Assembly: GCA_964244725.1 (NCBI GenBank)
Contig: CAXTJQ010000005.1
Coordinates: 62,001 to 126,000 of the forward strand
Reading direction: 5' to 3'
Length of the DNA stretch: 64,000 nt
DNA from: Kumtagia sp964244725
GTDB taxonomy: Bacteria > Pseudomonadota > Alphaproteobacteria > Rhizobiales > Rhizobiaceae
The notes below the pieces were generated by a model that did not search any database, was not told the DNA's origin, and worked only from the letters and a program-made list of their open reading frames with translations. Below are positions 8,852-17,428 of the stretch, piece after piece (within the stretch, counting starts at the first letter, position 1; each line of letters opens with the position of its first letter). The position numbers and the translations under genes are program-made.

Positions 8852-9098
8852 TTCAGTTTGCTCCCTCATGAGCGGGCGTCCCTTCCTGCATCGGGAAGGC
8901 CGTATTGGAGGACAAATTGAGTACAAAGTGTGGCAACGTGTCGCTCCACCCTGCACGCACGGAGTCTATGCCAAAGGCCGGGCCTTGGCGAATGCAAAAC
9001 GCCGGCTGCGCGCGCCTCCGAATGCAGGCGCCCGCGGCGTGGGTCTTTTCTTTTCAGCGTCGGCGAGCCATGTCCTGCCGATGGCCTTCGATGAAACA

Positions 9099-9518
9099 AT
9101 GATCATCGCCGAAGACGTGTTCATCCATCCGGACGATCTGGAGGAAAGCTTCATCCGCGCCTCCGGACCCGGCGGCCAGAACGTCAACAAGGTCGCGACC
9201 GCCGTGCAATTGCGCTTCGACGCCGCGCATGCGCAAGGCCTGCCCGAGCGCGTCCGCGCGCGGGTGATCGCGCTCGCGGGGCAGCGCGCCACGAAGGACG
9301 GCGTGATCGTCATCGAGGCATCGCGTTTCCGACTGCAGGAGCGCAACCGCATCGACGCGCGCGAACGGCTCGCCGCGCTGGTCGCCAAGGCCGCCGAACC
9401 GCCGCCGCCGCCGCGCCGCCGGACGAAGCCCACGAAAGGCTCCGTCGAACGCCGGCTGCAGGGCAAGGCTGGCCGCTCGACGGTCAAGCGGCTGCGTGGC
9501 AAGATCGACGAAGAGTAG
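9099..9518 (+). CDS. arfB: Alternative ribosome-rescue factor ArfB (YaeJ/ICT1 family)
   Basis: A codon-independent peptidyl-tRNA hydrolase that frees ribosomes stalled on mRNAs lacking a stop codon. The GGQ motif lies at residues 25-27 within RASGPGGQNVNK, and the C-terminal tail is rich in Arg and Lys (RRRTKPTKGS onward), the part that enters the empty mRNA channel. ATG 9099 gives 139 residues and an N-terminus (MIIAEDVFI) that lines up with E. coli ArfB; an in-frame ATG at 9081 adds six residues. alkB begins 9 bp downstream. Confidence 0.93.
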   Translation: MIIAEDVFIHPDDLEESFIRASGPGGQNVNKVATAVQLRFDAAHAQGLPERVRARVIALAGQRATKDGVIVIEASRFRLQERNRIDARERLAALVAKAAEPPPPPRRRTKPTKGSVERRLQGKAGRSTVKRLRGKIDEE

Positions 9519-9527
9519 GCGCGTGCA

Positions 9528-10139
9528 ATGCTGGTCTTGCCCAAGGGCGTCCGCCATATCCCCGGTTTTCTGGACCGGGACGCCCAGGCCGCGCTGGTCG
9601 AGGACATCCGCGCGGTGGTCGCGGCGGCGCCCTTGTTCGCGCCGGAGATGCCGCGCACCGGCAAGCCGATGAGCGTGCGCATGACGAATTGCGGTCCGCT
9701 CGGCTGGGTGACGGACAAGGATCGCGGCTATCGCTATCAGCCGACGCACCCCGTGACCGGCGATCCGTGGCCGGCCATCCCTGCGCGGCTGCTGGACCTA
9801 TGGACCACGGTCGCCGGGGACCGCCGGCCGCCCGAGGCCTGCCTGGTCAATTTCTACGGCGGCGAAGCGAAGATGGGACTGCACCAGGACCGGGACGAAA
9901 AGGACCTCGGAGCGCCGGTGGTGTCCGTCTCGCTTGGCGATGCCTGCCTGTTCCGCGTCGGCCAGGTCAGGCGCGAGGGCCCGACCGTATCGTTCCGGCT
10001 CGAGAGCGGCGACATCGTCGTGCTCGGCGGCGAGGGACGGCTCTGCTTCCACGGCGTCGACCGGATTTATCCGGCCAGTTCCGCACTTCTGCGCAAGGGC
10101 GGGCGGATCAATCTCACGCTGCGCCGCGTCAACGCTTGA
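9528..10139 (+). CDS. alkB: AlkB-type alkylated-DNA repair dioxygenase
   Basis: A 203-residue Fe(II)/2-oxoglutarate dioxygenase that oxidatively removes alkyl groups (1-methyladenine, 3-methylcytosine) from nucleic acid. The iron ligands are visible as HxD (His119, Asp121 in LHQDRDE) and His175 in CFHGVDR; RINLTLRR supplies the arginines that bind 2-oxoglutarate. Length and motifs match E. coli AlkB (216). It follows arfB closely on the same strand and overlaps the convergent gtrA-like gene by 11 bp. Confidence 0.95.
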   Translation: MLVLPKGVRHIPGFLDRDAQAALVEDIRAVVAAAPLFAPEMPRTGKPMSVRMTNCGPLGWVTDKDRGYRYQPTHPVTGDPWPAIPARLLDLWTTVAGDRRPPEACLVNFYGGEAKMGLHQDRDEKDLGAPVVSVSLGDACLFRVGQVRREGPTVSFRLESGDIVVLGGEGRLCFHGVDRIYPASSALLRKGGRINLTLRRVNA

Positions 10140-10539
10140 CGCTGCTGTCGGTGGGCATCCGCGCGGCAAATACCCAGTGGTCGAGGACAAAATAATTGAA
10201 GATCGGAACGATCAGGCAGGTCAATGCGACCGGCGCCTGCGGCGGCAGCCCGAGCGAATCCGACAGCACGGCTGAAAGCAAGAACGAAATCAGCAATCCG
10301 ACAAGCGTGACGGCCAGAAAGCGCGGCGCCTCGAGGCGATGCCGTCCGGCCGACACGAAGGTGAAATATTTGTGCCCGGCGTAGGAAAACACGGCCGCGG
10401 CCGCATACGCCGCGACCGACACAGCGCTGGTCGACGCGTCTGCGCCGCGTCCGTTCATGAACACGAGGGCGATCGCCGCATAGAGCAGCGTCGAGCAGAC
10501 CCCGATCACGGCAAAGCGCGAAACGCGGGACGGGATCAT
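10129..10539 (-). CDS. GtrA-like four-helix membrane protein
   Basis: A 136-residue, very hydrophobic protein with about four membrane segments. It has the N-terminal RFAVIGVCSTLLYAAIA pattern and the NYFVLDHWVF segment near the C-terminus typical of the GtrA family (PF04138). Family members are thought to flip polyprenyl-linked sugars or to partner glycosyltransferases, but no glycosyltransferase is adjacent here, so the substrate is unknown. Its 3' end overlaps alkB by 11 bp. Confidence 0.8.
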   Translation of the reverse strand: MIPSRVSRFAVIGVCSTLLYAAIALVFMNGRGADASTSAVSVAAYAAAAVFSYAGHKYFTFVSAGRHRLEAPRFLAVTLVGLLISFLLSAVLSDSLGLPPQAPVALTCLIVPIFNYFVLDHWVFAARMPTDSSVKR

Positions 10540-10692
10540 GGGCTTACGCGGCCCGCCGAAGCACCGGCGATGGTCCGGCTGTCCCGACTTTCATTCGACC
10601 GGCCCTCCATTCATCGCCGACTCCCGGCGTCGGTCGCACCGCCAAGACCTCACCTCTAGGCCGGAAGGGTTAAAACGCGTTGAACGGTCCGC

Positions 10693-11652
10693 TCAAAGCT
10701 TGCGCAGCGCCACTTCCTCGACGAGATGGTCGGGGCCCTTGCGCAGGATCAGATCGGCCCGTGGCCGCGTCGGCAGGATGTTCTCGCGCAGGTTCTTCAG
10801 ATTGATGGTCTGCCACAGGCTTTCGCCGATGGCGCGGGCGGCCTCTTCCGAAAGATCGACATAGCGGTGGAAGAACGAAGCGGCGTCGCGGAACGCGGTC
10901 TGACGAAGGCGCATGAAGCGGCTGATGTACCAGTCGTGGATCTGGTTTTCGTCGGCGTCGATGAAAATAGAGAAGTCGAAGAAGTCCGACAGGAACGGCA
11001 CGAATTTGCCGTCCTTGGGCAGGTCGCGCGTCTGCAGGACGTTGAGCCCCTCGAAGATGAGGATGTCGGGGCGGTCGATGGTGACGTATTCGCCCGGCAC
11101 GACATCGTAGGTCAGGTGCGAATAGAGCGGAGCGCGCACGTCGGGCGCGCCCGACTTGATCGCGGACAGGAAGCGGAGCAGCGCACCGACATCGTAGCTG
11201 TCCGGAAAACCCTTGCGCTCCATCAGGCTTTCGCGGCGCAGCACGTCGTTGGGCAACAGGAAGCCATCCGTAGTGACGAGGTCGACCTTCGGGCTCGACG
11301 GCCAGCGATTGAGCAGTTCCTGCAGGACGCGCGCCGTCGTCGACTTGCCGACGGCCACCGAACCGGCGATGCCGATGATGAACGGCGTCTTGACAACGTC
11401 TCGCGCCTGGAAAAAGGCCTGCCGCTGGCGGTAGAGGATCATGCTCGTCTCGACATGTGCATAGAGCAGACGCGACATGGCGAGATAGATGCGCTCGACC
11501 TCGTCGAGGTCGATGCTGTCGTAGAGCGAACTCAGCCGCTTCACCTCTTCCGCGGTCAGCGTCAGCGGGGTATCGGCACGGAACGCCGCCCACCGCTCCG
11601 CCGAGAAGAAGCGGTATGGCGAGTATTTTTCGACCGGGACGAACTGATCCAT
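10693..11652 (-). CDS. coaA: Pantothenate kinase type I
   Basis: A 319-residue type I pantothenate kinase, catalysing the ATP-dependent first and regulated step of coenzyme A synthesis. Walker A GSVAVGKST spans residues 97-105; YSPYRFFSAERWAAFR at the N-terminus and the DVVPGEY and FEGLNVLQ segments are family hallmarks, and the length equals that of E. coli CoaA (316). It is the last gene of the his transcript, 20 bp after hisE, a linkage conserved in Rhizobiales. No clear intrinsic terminator follows it in the 153-bp gap to the gtrA-like gene. Confidence 0.96.
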   Translation of the reverse strand: MDQFVPVEKYSPYRFFSAERWAAFRADTPLTLTAEEVKRLSSLYDSIDLDEVERIYLAMSRLLYAHVETSMILYRQRQAFFQARDVVKTPFIIGIAGSVAVGKSTTARVLQELLNRWPSSPKVDLVTTDGFLLPNDVLRRESLMERKGFPDSYDVGALLRFLSAIKSGAPDVRAPLYSHLTYDVVPGEYVTIDRPDILIFEGLNVLQTRDLPKDGKFVPFLSDFFDFSIFIDADENQIHDWYISRFMRLRQTAFRDAASFFHRYVDLSEEAARAIGESLWQTINLKNLRENILPTRPRADLILRKGPDHLVEEVALRKL

Positions 11653-11672
11653 CTCGTGCGCGCTCCAGGCGA

Positions 11673-11999
11673 TCAGCTAGCCGGCCGGGAGGCTTTTTCC
11701 GCCAGTCCCGATCGTTGCGTGCGCCGTTGCAGTTCGGCCATCACGTCGTCAAGCGGAATTTCGGCGACGGCCAGCACGACCAGCCAATGGTAGAGCAGGT
11801 CGGCGCTCTCCGAAACCAGCGCGCCGGCATCGCCGCGAACGGCCGCGATCACGGTTTCGACGGCCTCCTCGCCCATCTTCCTGGCCGCGCGATCCATGCC
11901 GCCGGCGACCAGCTTGGCCGTCCATGAAGAGGCCGCATCGCCCGCGCGGGCACGCTCGGCGACGATCCGTTCGAGTTCGGAAAGGGTAAAGTTCGTCAT
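11673..11999 (-). CDS. hisE: Phosphoribosyl-ATP pyrophosphatase
   Basis: A 108-residue all-alpha MazG-fold enzyme for the second step of histidine synthesis (PR-ATP to PR-AMP). The metal-binding pattern is present as KMGEEAVET (residues 42-50) and SESADLLYHW. It is encoded separately from hisI, as usual in alphaproteobacteria; hisI is not in this window. It starts 9 bp after hisF and is followed by coaA. Confidence 0.95.
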   Translation of the reverse strand: MTNFTLSELERIVAERARAGDAASSWTAKLVAGGMDRAARKMGEEAVETVIAAVRGDAGALVSESADLLYHWLVVLAVAEIPLDDVMAELQRRTQRSGLAEKASRPAS

Positions 12000-12008
12000 G
12001 CAGGCCGT

Positions 12009-12799
<791 letters not shown>

Positions 12800-12803
<4 letters not shown>

Positions 12804-13375
12804 GAAATGGAACGGATATCGACGCCTTCGTAAATATCGGCAAGGGCAATCGTCACACTCAATTTTTCGAGACTCATAAACGCTTCCAGGCCGGCAATTT
12901 CCACAGGCTTTCCCCACTCGTTCGAAACGCGTGAGCAAAGCCATACCCGTGGCTCTTCATGCGCCAGGATCAAGTAATATAGGACCGGGTCCATGGTGCG
13001 GTAATCCGCCAGTTTCTCGACGAAGTCGCGTCCGTAGGACGAGGGCGAGAGCACTTCGGCGAGGAGAAGAGGCTCGGTAGCCGCCAGGTCCCCGCCTTTC
13101 GAGGTCGCGCCTTTCCGATCGACGAAGACATCGGGATAGCGAATGCCGTCTGCGGTGCGGACGGCGAAATCCGCCGAGCCGACCGTAAACTGTTTTCGAT
13201 CCGGTTGCTGACGCAATGTCTGAAAAAGGTTTCCGGCGATCTCGATATGGTTCCGCGTCACATTGATCATCAACTCGACCACCCTCCCCCGCACGAATTC
13301 CCGCTTTCCCTCGCGCCCTTCGTTCCAGCGCAGGAATTCGTCCGCCGTTGTCGGCATTTTCGTCTGGATGCTCAT
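12800..13375 (-). CDS. Uma2-family (DUF820) nuclease-like protein, copy 1
   Basis: A 191-residue protein of the Uma2/DUF820 family, whose fold resembles PD-(D/E)XK restriction nucleases; cellular roles are unknown. Nuclease-like positions are YPDVFVDRK and LLAEVLSPSS followed by DFVEKLADY. It starts 5 bp after copy 2 and shares with it the N-terminal block EFLRWNEGREGKREFVRGRV, so the pair is a tandem duplication. Its stop overlaps the hisF start, which puts an unrelated gene in a position that can control hisF translation. Base composition is less GC-rich than the his genes. Confidence 0.8.
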
Positions 13376-13380
13376 CGCGC

Positions 13381-13947
13381 CTATTTGCCAGTGCCAGCGT
13401 ACAGTTCGTCGAGTGGGACCGTGATCGCTAGTCCTGACAAGACAACCTCTTCATCCGCTCCTGAAATTTCCTTGGCGCCGCCCCATTGCCCAGTCTCGGT
13501 CCGCGACCAAAGCCAAATTCGGGCGTCCTCTTGAGACAGGATCATGTAGTGCAGCAGAGATGGCAACGACTGGTAGTCGGAGAGCTTTTCAACGAAGTCC
13601 CGGCTCATGGAAAACGAAGAAAGAATTTCGGCGAGAAATACCGGCTCAGTGGCCGCCAAGTCGATGCCTCTAGAGGCTGGGCCCTTTCGATCGACATACA
13701 TGTCGGGGTATCGAACGCCGTTTTCCGTTGCGACGGCAAAATCGGCCGATCCGATGCTGAAAGCGAAGAGGTCGATGCGCCTACCGAACGCGATGACGAG
13801 ATTCGACGCGATGCTGGCGTGATTTCGCGTCACTTGGATCATCATTTCGACTACCCTCCCCCGAACGAATTCGCGCTTGCCCTCGCGGCCTTCGTTCCAA
13901 CGAAGGAATTCATGCGGCGTCATGGGGGACTTGGACTGAATGTTCAT
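13381..13947 (-). CDS. Uma2-family (DUF820) nuclease-like protein, copy 2
   Basis: A 188-residue paralogue of the adjacent Uma2 gene. Candidate catalytic positions are YPDMYVDRK and FLAEILSSFS followed by DFVEKLSDY, so both copies keep the Asp and Glu/Lys positions and neither is an obvious pseudogene. It sits 49 bp after hisA, where Rhizobiales normally have hisA followed directly by hisF. The insertion therefore appears to have entered the operon and kept it in frame for transcription. Function is unknown. Confidence 0.8.
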   Translation of the reverse strand: MNIQSKSPMTPHEFLRWNEGREGKREFVRGRVVEMMIQVTRNHASIASNLVIAFGRRIDLFAFSIGSADFAVATENGVRYPDMYVDRKGPASRGIDLAATEPVFLAEILSSFSMSRDFVEKLSDYQSLPSLLHYMILSQEDARIWLWSRTETGQWGGAKEISGADEEVVLSGLAITVPLDELYAGTGK

Positions 13948-13996
13948 CGTGCCGACATCCTTGGCGATCGGCTTGACCTAACACGATCCGGCGCGA

Positions 13997-14737
13997 TTAT
14001 GTAGACTGGCGAAGCATCGCCAGGGCTTCCGCCGGATCGATGCGGCCGTCGTAGAGCGCGCGCCCGGAGATCGCTCCTTCGATTTTTCGCGCATCGGGCA
14101 TCGTCATGCGCTCGACGTCGGCCATCGACGCCAGACCGCCCGAGGCGATGACTGGGATCGACACCGAATCCGCCAGGGCGATGGTCGCGTCCCAGTTGAT
14201 GCCGGCCAGCACGCCGTCGCGGTCGATGTCGGTATGGACGATCGCGGCGGCGCCCGCGCCCTCGAAGCGCCGCGCCAGTTCGATCGCGCCCAGCGACGAC
14301 GCCTCGGCCCAGCCCTCGACCGCGACCGTTCCGCCCCTGGCGTCGATGCCGACCGCAATCTTGCCCGGGAAAAGCCGACAGGCCTCTCGCACCAAATCAG
14401 GATCGCGGACCGCGATGGTGCCGAGGATCACGCGCGCCAGGCCTTTCGCCAGCCAGGCCTCGATCTGCGCCAGGGTGCGGACGCCGCCGCCGAACTGGAC
14501 AGGATTGCGCGTGGCGCCCAGGATCGCCTCCATGGCCGCGCCATTGCGGCTCTCGCCCGCGAAAGCGCCGTCGAGGTCGACCACATGCAGCCATTCGAAG
14601 CCCTGGTCCTGGAAGCTTCTCGCCTGCGCCGCCGGATCCTCGTTGTACACCGTCGCGCTGGCCATCTCGCCCAGCTTCAGCCGGACGCACTGGCCGTCCT
14701 TCAGGTCGATGGCGGGAAACAGGATCAAGGTTTCCAC
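13997..14737 (-). CDS. hisA: ProFAR isomerase
   Basis: A 246-residue (beta/alpha)8 barrel that isomerises ProFAR to PRFAR in histidine synthesis. The N-terminal catalytic Asp is in FPAIDLKDGQCVRLK and the second in IVHTDIDRDGV; a GGGVRT phosphate-binding loop is also present. Its ATG at 14737 overlaps the 3' end of hisH by 13 bp, so hisH and hisA are probably coupled. Confidence 0.96.
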   Translation of the reverse strand: METLILFPAIDLKDGQCVRLKLGEMASATVYNEDPAAQARSFQDQGFEWLHVVDLDGAFAGESRNGAAMEAILGATRNPVQFGGGVRTLAQIEAWLAKGLARVILGTIAVRDPDLVREACRLFPGKIAVGIDARGGTVAVEGWAEASSLGAIELARRFEGAGAAAIVHTDIDRDGVLAGINWDATIALADSVSIPVIASGGLASMADVERMTMPDARKIEGAISGRALYDGRIDPAEALAMLRQST

Positions 14738-15375
14738 CTGAGGAAATTGGCGATCAGGGCGAGGCCGAGGGCCTGGCTCTTTTCGGGGTGGAACTGCACG
14801 CCGGCGCGGTTTTCGCGTGCGACCGCCGCCGTCACGGGGCCGCCATAGTCTGCGACGGCCAGAACGTCCTCGGGATTTCGTGCGTCCAGATGGTAGGAGT
14901 GGACGAAATAGGCATGCAAGCCCTCCTCGCCTGTCCTGATGCCCTCGAACAGAGGATGCTCATGTTTCACGTGAATCGTGTTCCAGCCGATCTGCGGGAT
15001 TTTCAGCGCCGGGTCGGACGGTTCGATTTTCTTGACGTCGCCCGCGATCCAGCCGAAGCCATTCGTGGTCGTCTTCTCCAGCCCGCGATCCGACATCAGC
15101 TGCATGCCGACGCAGATGCCCAGGAAGGGCCGGGCGCGCCGCGCGACGGCGTCCGTCAGCGCATCCTCCATGCCCTCGACCGCGACAAGTCCGGCGCGGC
15201 AATCGGCATAGGCGCCGACGCCCGGCAGGATCACCCGATCTGCTTTCCGGACGATGTCGGCGTCGGCGGTCAGGATGATTTCGGCATCAAAGCCGCCTTC
15301 GCGCGCCGCGCGCTCGAACGCCTTGGCGGCCGAACGCAAATTGCCCGAGCCGTAGTCGATGATGGCGACGCGCAT
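14725..15375 (-). CDS. hisH: IGP synthase glutaminase subunit
   Basis: A 216-residue class I glutamine amidotransferase supplying ammonia to HisF. The triad is visible as Cys88 in LGICVGMQ and His196/Glu198 in VQFHPEKS, after the N-terminal IDYGSGNLRS. Its ATG overlaps the DUF2628 stop by one base and its 3' end overlaps hisA. The coding sequence also contains a parS-like palindrome at 14963-14978. Confidence 0.96.
   Translation of the reverse strand: MRVAIIDYGSGNLRSAAKAFERAAREGGFDAEIILTADADIVRKADRVILPGVGAYADCRAGLVAVEGMEDALTDAVARRARPFLGICVGMQLMSDRGLEKTTTNGFGWIAGDVKKIEPSDPALKIPQIGWNTIHVKHEHPLFEGIRTGEEGLHAYFVHSYHLDARNPEDVLAVADYGGPVTAAVARENRAGVQFHPEKSQALGLALIANFLRWKP
14963..14978. other. parS-like ParB-binding site inside hisH
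   Basis: The sequence matches 14 of 16 positions of the bacterial parS consensus TGTTTCACGTGAAACA, including 13 consecutive bases; the mismatches lie at positions 14 and 16. It is about 13.5 kb from the proposed origin and so within the range in which chromosomal parS sites cluster. It is weaker than the two sites near parA, and chance occurrence inside a gene cannot be excluded. Confidence 0.45.
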
Positions 15376-15848
15376 CAGGGCCTGCCGGGATAGCTCAGGA
15401 GACCGAGCGCCGAACGGCCCTTCGACCGGCGGCCGGCCGAAGACGTTTGCCAGGGCGGGTCGACCATCGGTTCGACATCGTCTCCGACGCCGCCCGCATA
15501 GCGGATTTCGGCGTCCTCAAGGCTGTCGGCCTCGATCGCCATCGTCTCGATCCAGCCGCGCCGGCGGAAGGCGGCGATCCACAATGAAGCCCCTTCCAAA
15601 CCGATATAGAACGACAGGAGCAGCGAAAGCGCCGAGCCCGTCCAGCCGAACGACTCCACCTCCCTCAAGACGCCAAGGCCAAGCATCACGGCCACGACCA
15701 CGGCGGCTTCGATCCAGAGACGATTCCAGATCAACCAGAGTGGCGGCGCGAAAAACGCCAGCAGGTGAAAACCGTCGCGAAGGATCAGCGTCCGGTCGTG
15801 GTCCACATGTCCGCCGGCGGACGGCTGCATCACGATATAGCGCGCCAT
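15375..15848 (-). CDS. DUF2628 membrane protein in the his operon
   Basis: A 157-residue protein of the DUF2628 family. The first ~30 residues are polar, two to three hydrophobic segments follow (about residues 29-60 and 70-92), and the C-terminus is soluble and Pro/Gly-rich. It lies between hisB and hisH, its usual place in Rhizobiales, and its stop overlaps the hisH start by one base. No enzymatic motif is visible and its link with histidine synthesis is unexplained. Confidence 0.85.
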   Translation of the reverse strand: MARYIVMQPSAGGHVDHDRTLILRDGFHLLAFFAPPLWLIWNRLWIEAAVVVAVMLGLGVLREVESFGWTGSALSLLLSFYIGLEGASLWIAAFRRRGWIETMAIEADSLEDAEIRYAGGVGDDVEPMVDPPWQTSSAGRRSKGRSALGLLSYPGRP

Positions 15849-15852
15849 TCCC

Positions 15853-16464
15853 TCAGCCTTTCAAGCTGCCCTTTGTCGACGGCACCGCATCCGGCTGGCG
15901 CGGGTCGGGTTCGAGCGCGGCGCGCAGCACCCGCGCCACCGCCTTGAAACAGGTCTCGGCGATGTGATGATTGTTGCCGCCGTGGAGATTGGCCACGTGC
16001 AGCGTGACGCCGGCATTCTGGGCCAGCGCTTGAAAGAACTCGCGCACCAGTTCTGTGTCGAACGCGCCAATTTTCGGAGACGTGAACGGCACGTCCCAAA
16101 CAAGATAGGGCCGGCCCGAGACATCCACGGCGGCGCGGGTCAGGGTCTCGTCCATGGCGAGGTCGATCGAGGCATAGCGCATGATGCCGCGCCGCTCGCC
16201 GAGCGCCTTGGACAGCGCCTGGCCGATCGCGATGCCGGTGTCCTCGACCGTATGATGATCGTCGATGTGCAGGTCGCCCTCGGCGCGGATCGTCATGTCG
16301 ATCAGCGAATGGCGCGACAGTTGGTGGAGCATGTGGTCGAAGAAACCGATGCCGGTGGCGATCTCGCTCTTGCCGGCGCCGTCGATATGTACAGCGACGA
16401 CTATTCGAGTCTCTCCGGTCGACCGGGTGATTTCGGCGCTGCGCGATTGCATCGGACTTTTCAA
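15853..16464 (-). CDS. hisB: Imidazoleglycerol-phosphate dehydratase
   Basis: A manganese enzyme that dehydrates IGP to imidazole acetol phosphate. The metal-binding repeats are clear: GFFDHMLHQLSRHS, DDHHTVEDTG and HGGNNHHIAE. It is monofunctional, without the phosphatase domain of E. coli HisB. The start is uncertain. TTG 16464 overlaps the fic stop as TTGA and has AGGAG 5 bases upstream, inside the last fic codons; ATG 16452 lies 17 bases from that site. TTG is preferred (203 residues). Expression is thus likely coupled to fic. Confidence 0.93.
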   Translation of the reverse strand: MKSPMQSRSAEITRSTGETRIVVAVHIDGAGKSEIATGIGFFDHMLHQLSRHSLIDMTIRAEGDLHIDDHHTVEDTGIAIGQALSKALGERRGIMRYASIDLAMDETLTRAAVDVSGRPYLVWDVPFTSPKIGAFDTELVREFFQALAQNAGVTLHVANLHGGNNHHIAETCFKAVARVLRAALEPDPRQPDAVPSTKGSLKG

Positions 16465-17165
16465 GCTTTCTCCTGGTAGTCAGGGTCAGGCGGCATCCCG
16501 ATCGCACGGTTGGCGGTAGCGTCGGCATGCAACCTGGCAAACTGATTGGCAAGGAGTGCGGACAGCAATGTTTCCATTTCACTCACGTCCAGCACGCCTT
16601 CGAGGTCCTTCGCGTCCGCCGCTTCCAAGGCATGGTAATAGCCCTTCTTTGAACCCACGATTTGATCGATGATCGTATTCTTGCCGGGGAGGCGGACACC
16701 GAGCCTGATCGACAGCACCGCGTAGGCAGCAGCCCGCGCCGTTCGACCGTTCCCGTCGTCGTAAGGGTGAATCCAGTTTAGACGCCACATCATGTAAGCG
16801 GCCAGATGGACGGGACTCCGGGCCCAATTTTCGTTCACGTAGTCGCACATTTCCTCGATGTATGACTGCACTTTTTCTGGGAACGGAGGCGTGTGGCCGC
16901 TGCCCGTGATGGACATGCCATGCGGTCGCGGCACGCCGGCATATTGCGTCAGACCTTCGACTGCAAGGCGGTTCAGCTCTCCCAGAAATGATGGACGGAG
17001 TTTGAATTTTCCATCGGAAACAAGTGCGTCTTCAATCGTCTGAAAAACGAAGTCGGCCTGACGGATGCCGTTCGACGCTTCGCGCCGCGCTCGGGCCTCC
17101 TTGCCCGTTTCCAGAAACGGGCGATCAGGTTTACTTTCCCGATCTGGCGGACTTGTCGGCATCAT
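16461..17165 (-). CDS. Fic-family adenylyltransferase-type protein
   Basis: A 234-residue Fic protein. The motif reads HPYDDGNGRTAR with catalytic His133, matching HxFx(D/E)GNGRxxR apart from the common Phe-to-Tyr change, so AMP transfer from ATP to a target hydroxyl is plausible. The N-terminal region precedes the Fic core without an obvious (S/T)xxxE(G/N) inhibitory helix in cis. ATG 17165 is taken as start; a TTG at 17189 is possible. It overlaps the upstream small gene by 35 bp and the hisB start by 4 bp (TTGA), standing at the head of the his operon. Targets unknown. Confidence 0.88.
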   Translation of the reverse strand: MMPTSPPDRESKPDRPFLETGKEARARREASNGIRQADFVFQTIEDALVSDGKFKLRPSFLGELNRLAVEGLTQYAGVPRPHGMSITGSGHTPPFPEKVQSYIEEMCDYVNENWARSPVHLAAYMMWRLNWIHPYDDGNGRTARAAAYAVLSIRLGVRLPGKNTIIDQIVGSKKGYYHALEAADAKDLEGVLDVSEMETLLSALLANQFARLHADATANRAIGMPPDPDYQEKA

Positions 17166-17322
17166 CGATCCGTTCCGCCTCTTCGGCAATCATCTCGCGC
17201 GTTATCTTCTCGTTCTCGATATGCGTATTTCCGAATGCGAAGCTCAGCCTCTGCTCGGCCTTTTCGCCATCGGACATCGGAATCTTGGCTGCTTCCAGAA
17301 GCAGCGTTTCCCAATCTATCAT
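17131..17322 (-). CDS. Small Fic-associated protein, putative antitoxin
   Basis: A 63-residue acidic, mostly helical protein whose gene overlaps fic, the arrangement of class I Fic toxin-antitoxin pairs in which a small upstream protein supplies the inhibitory helix. Residues 27-32 read SFAFGN, which resembles the (S/T)xxxE(G/N) inhibitory motif but has Gly where the ATP-blocking Glu should be. The start ATG 17322 has a strong AGGAG 5 bases upstream. It is the first gene of the his transcription unit. The antitoxin role is inferred from position and from this partial motif. Confidence 0.6.
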   Translation of the reverse strand: MIDWETLLLEAAKIPMSDGEKAEQRLSFAFGNTHIENEKITREMIAEEAERIDDADKSARSGK

Positions 17323-17372
17323 CAAATCTCCTCACGCTCTCGTCGCAGCTTTCCAATAAGATAACACAGCGC

Positions 17373-17404
17373 TTTGAATCGTCACCCGCTCATCCTTATC
17401 TGGG
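17373..17404 (+). promoter_or_regulatory. Heat-shock (RpoH-type) promoter candidate for hslVU
   Basis: TTTG at 17373-17376 is followed, after 18 bases, by CTTATCTGGG at 17395-17404. This matches the alphaproteobacterial heat-shock promoter form CTTG-N17/18-CYTATNTNNG at all but the first base. It ends 24 bp before hslV, a protease gene under RpoH control in many proteobacteria. Confidence 0.4.
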
Positions 17405-17428
17405 GCTCAACAAACTCAGGATGATGCA

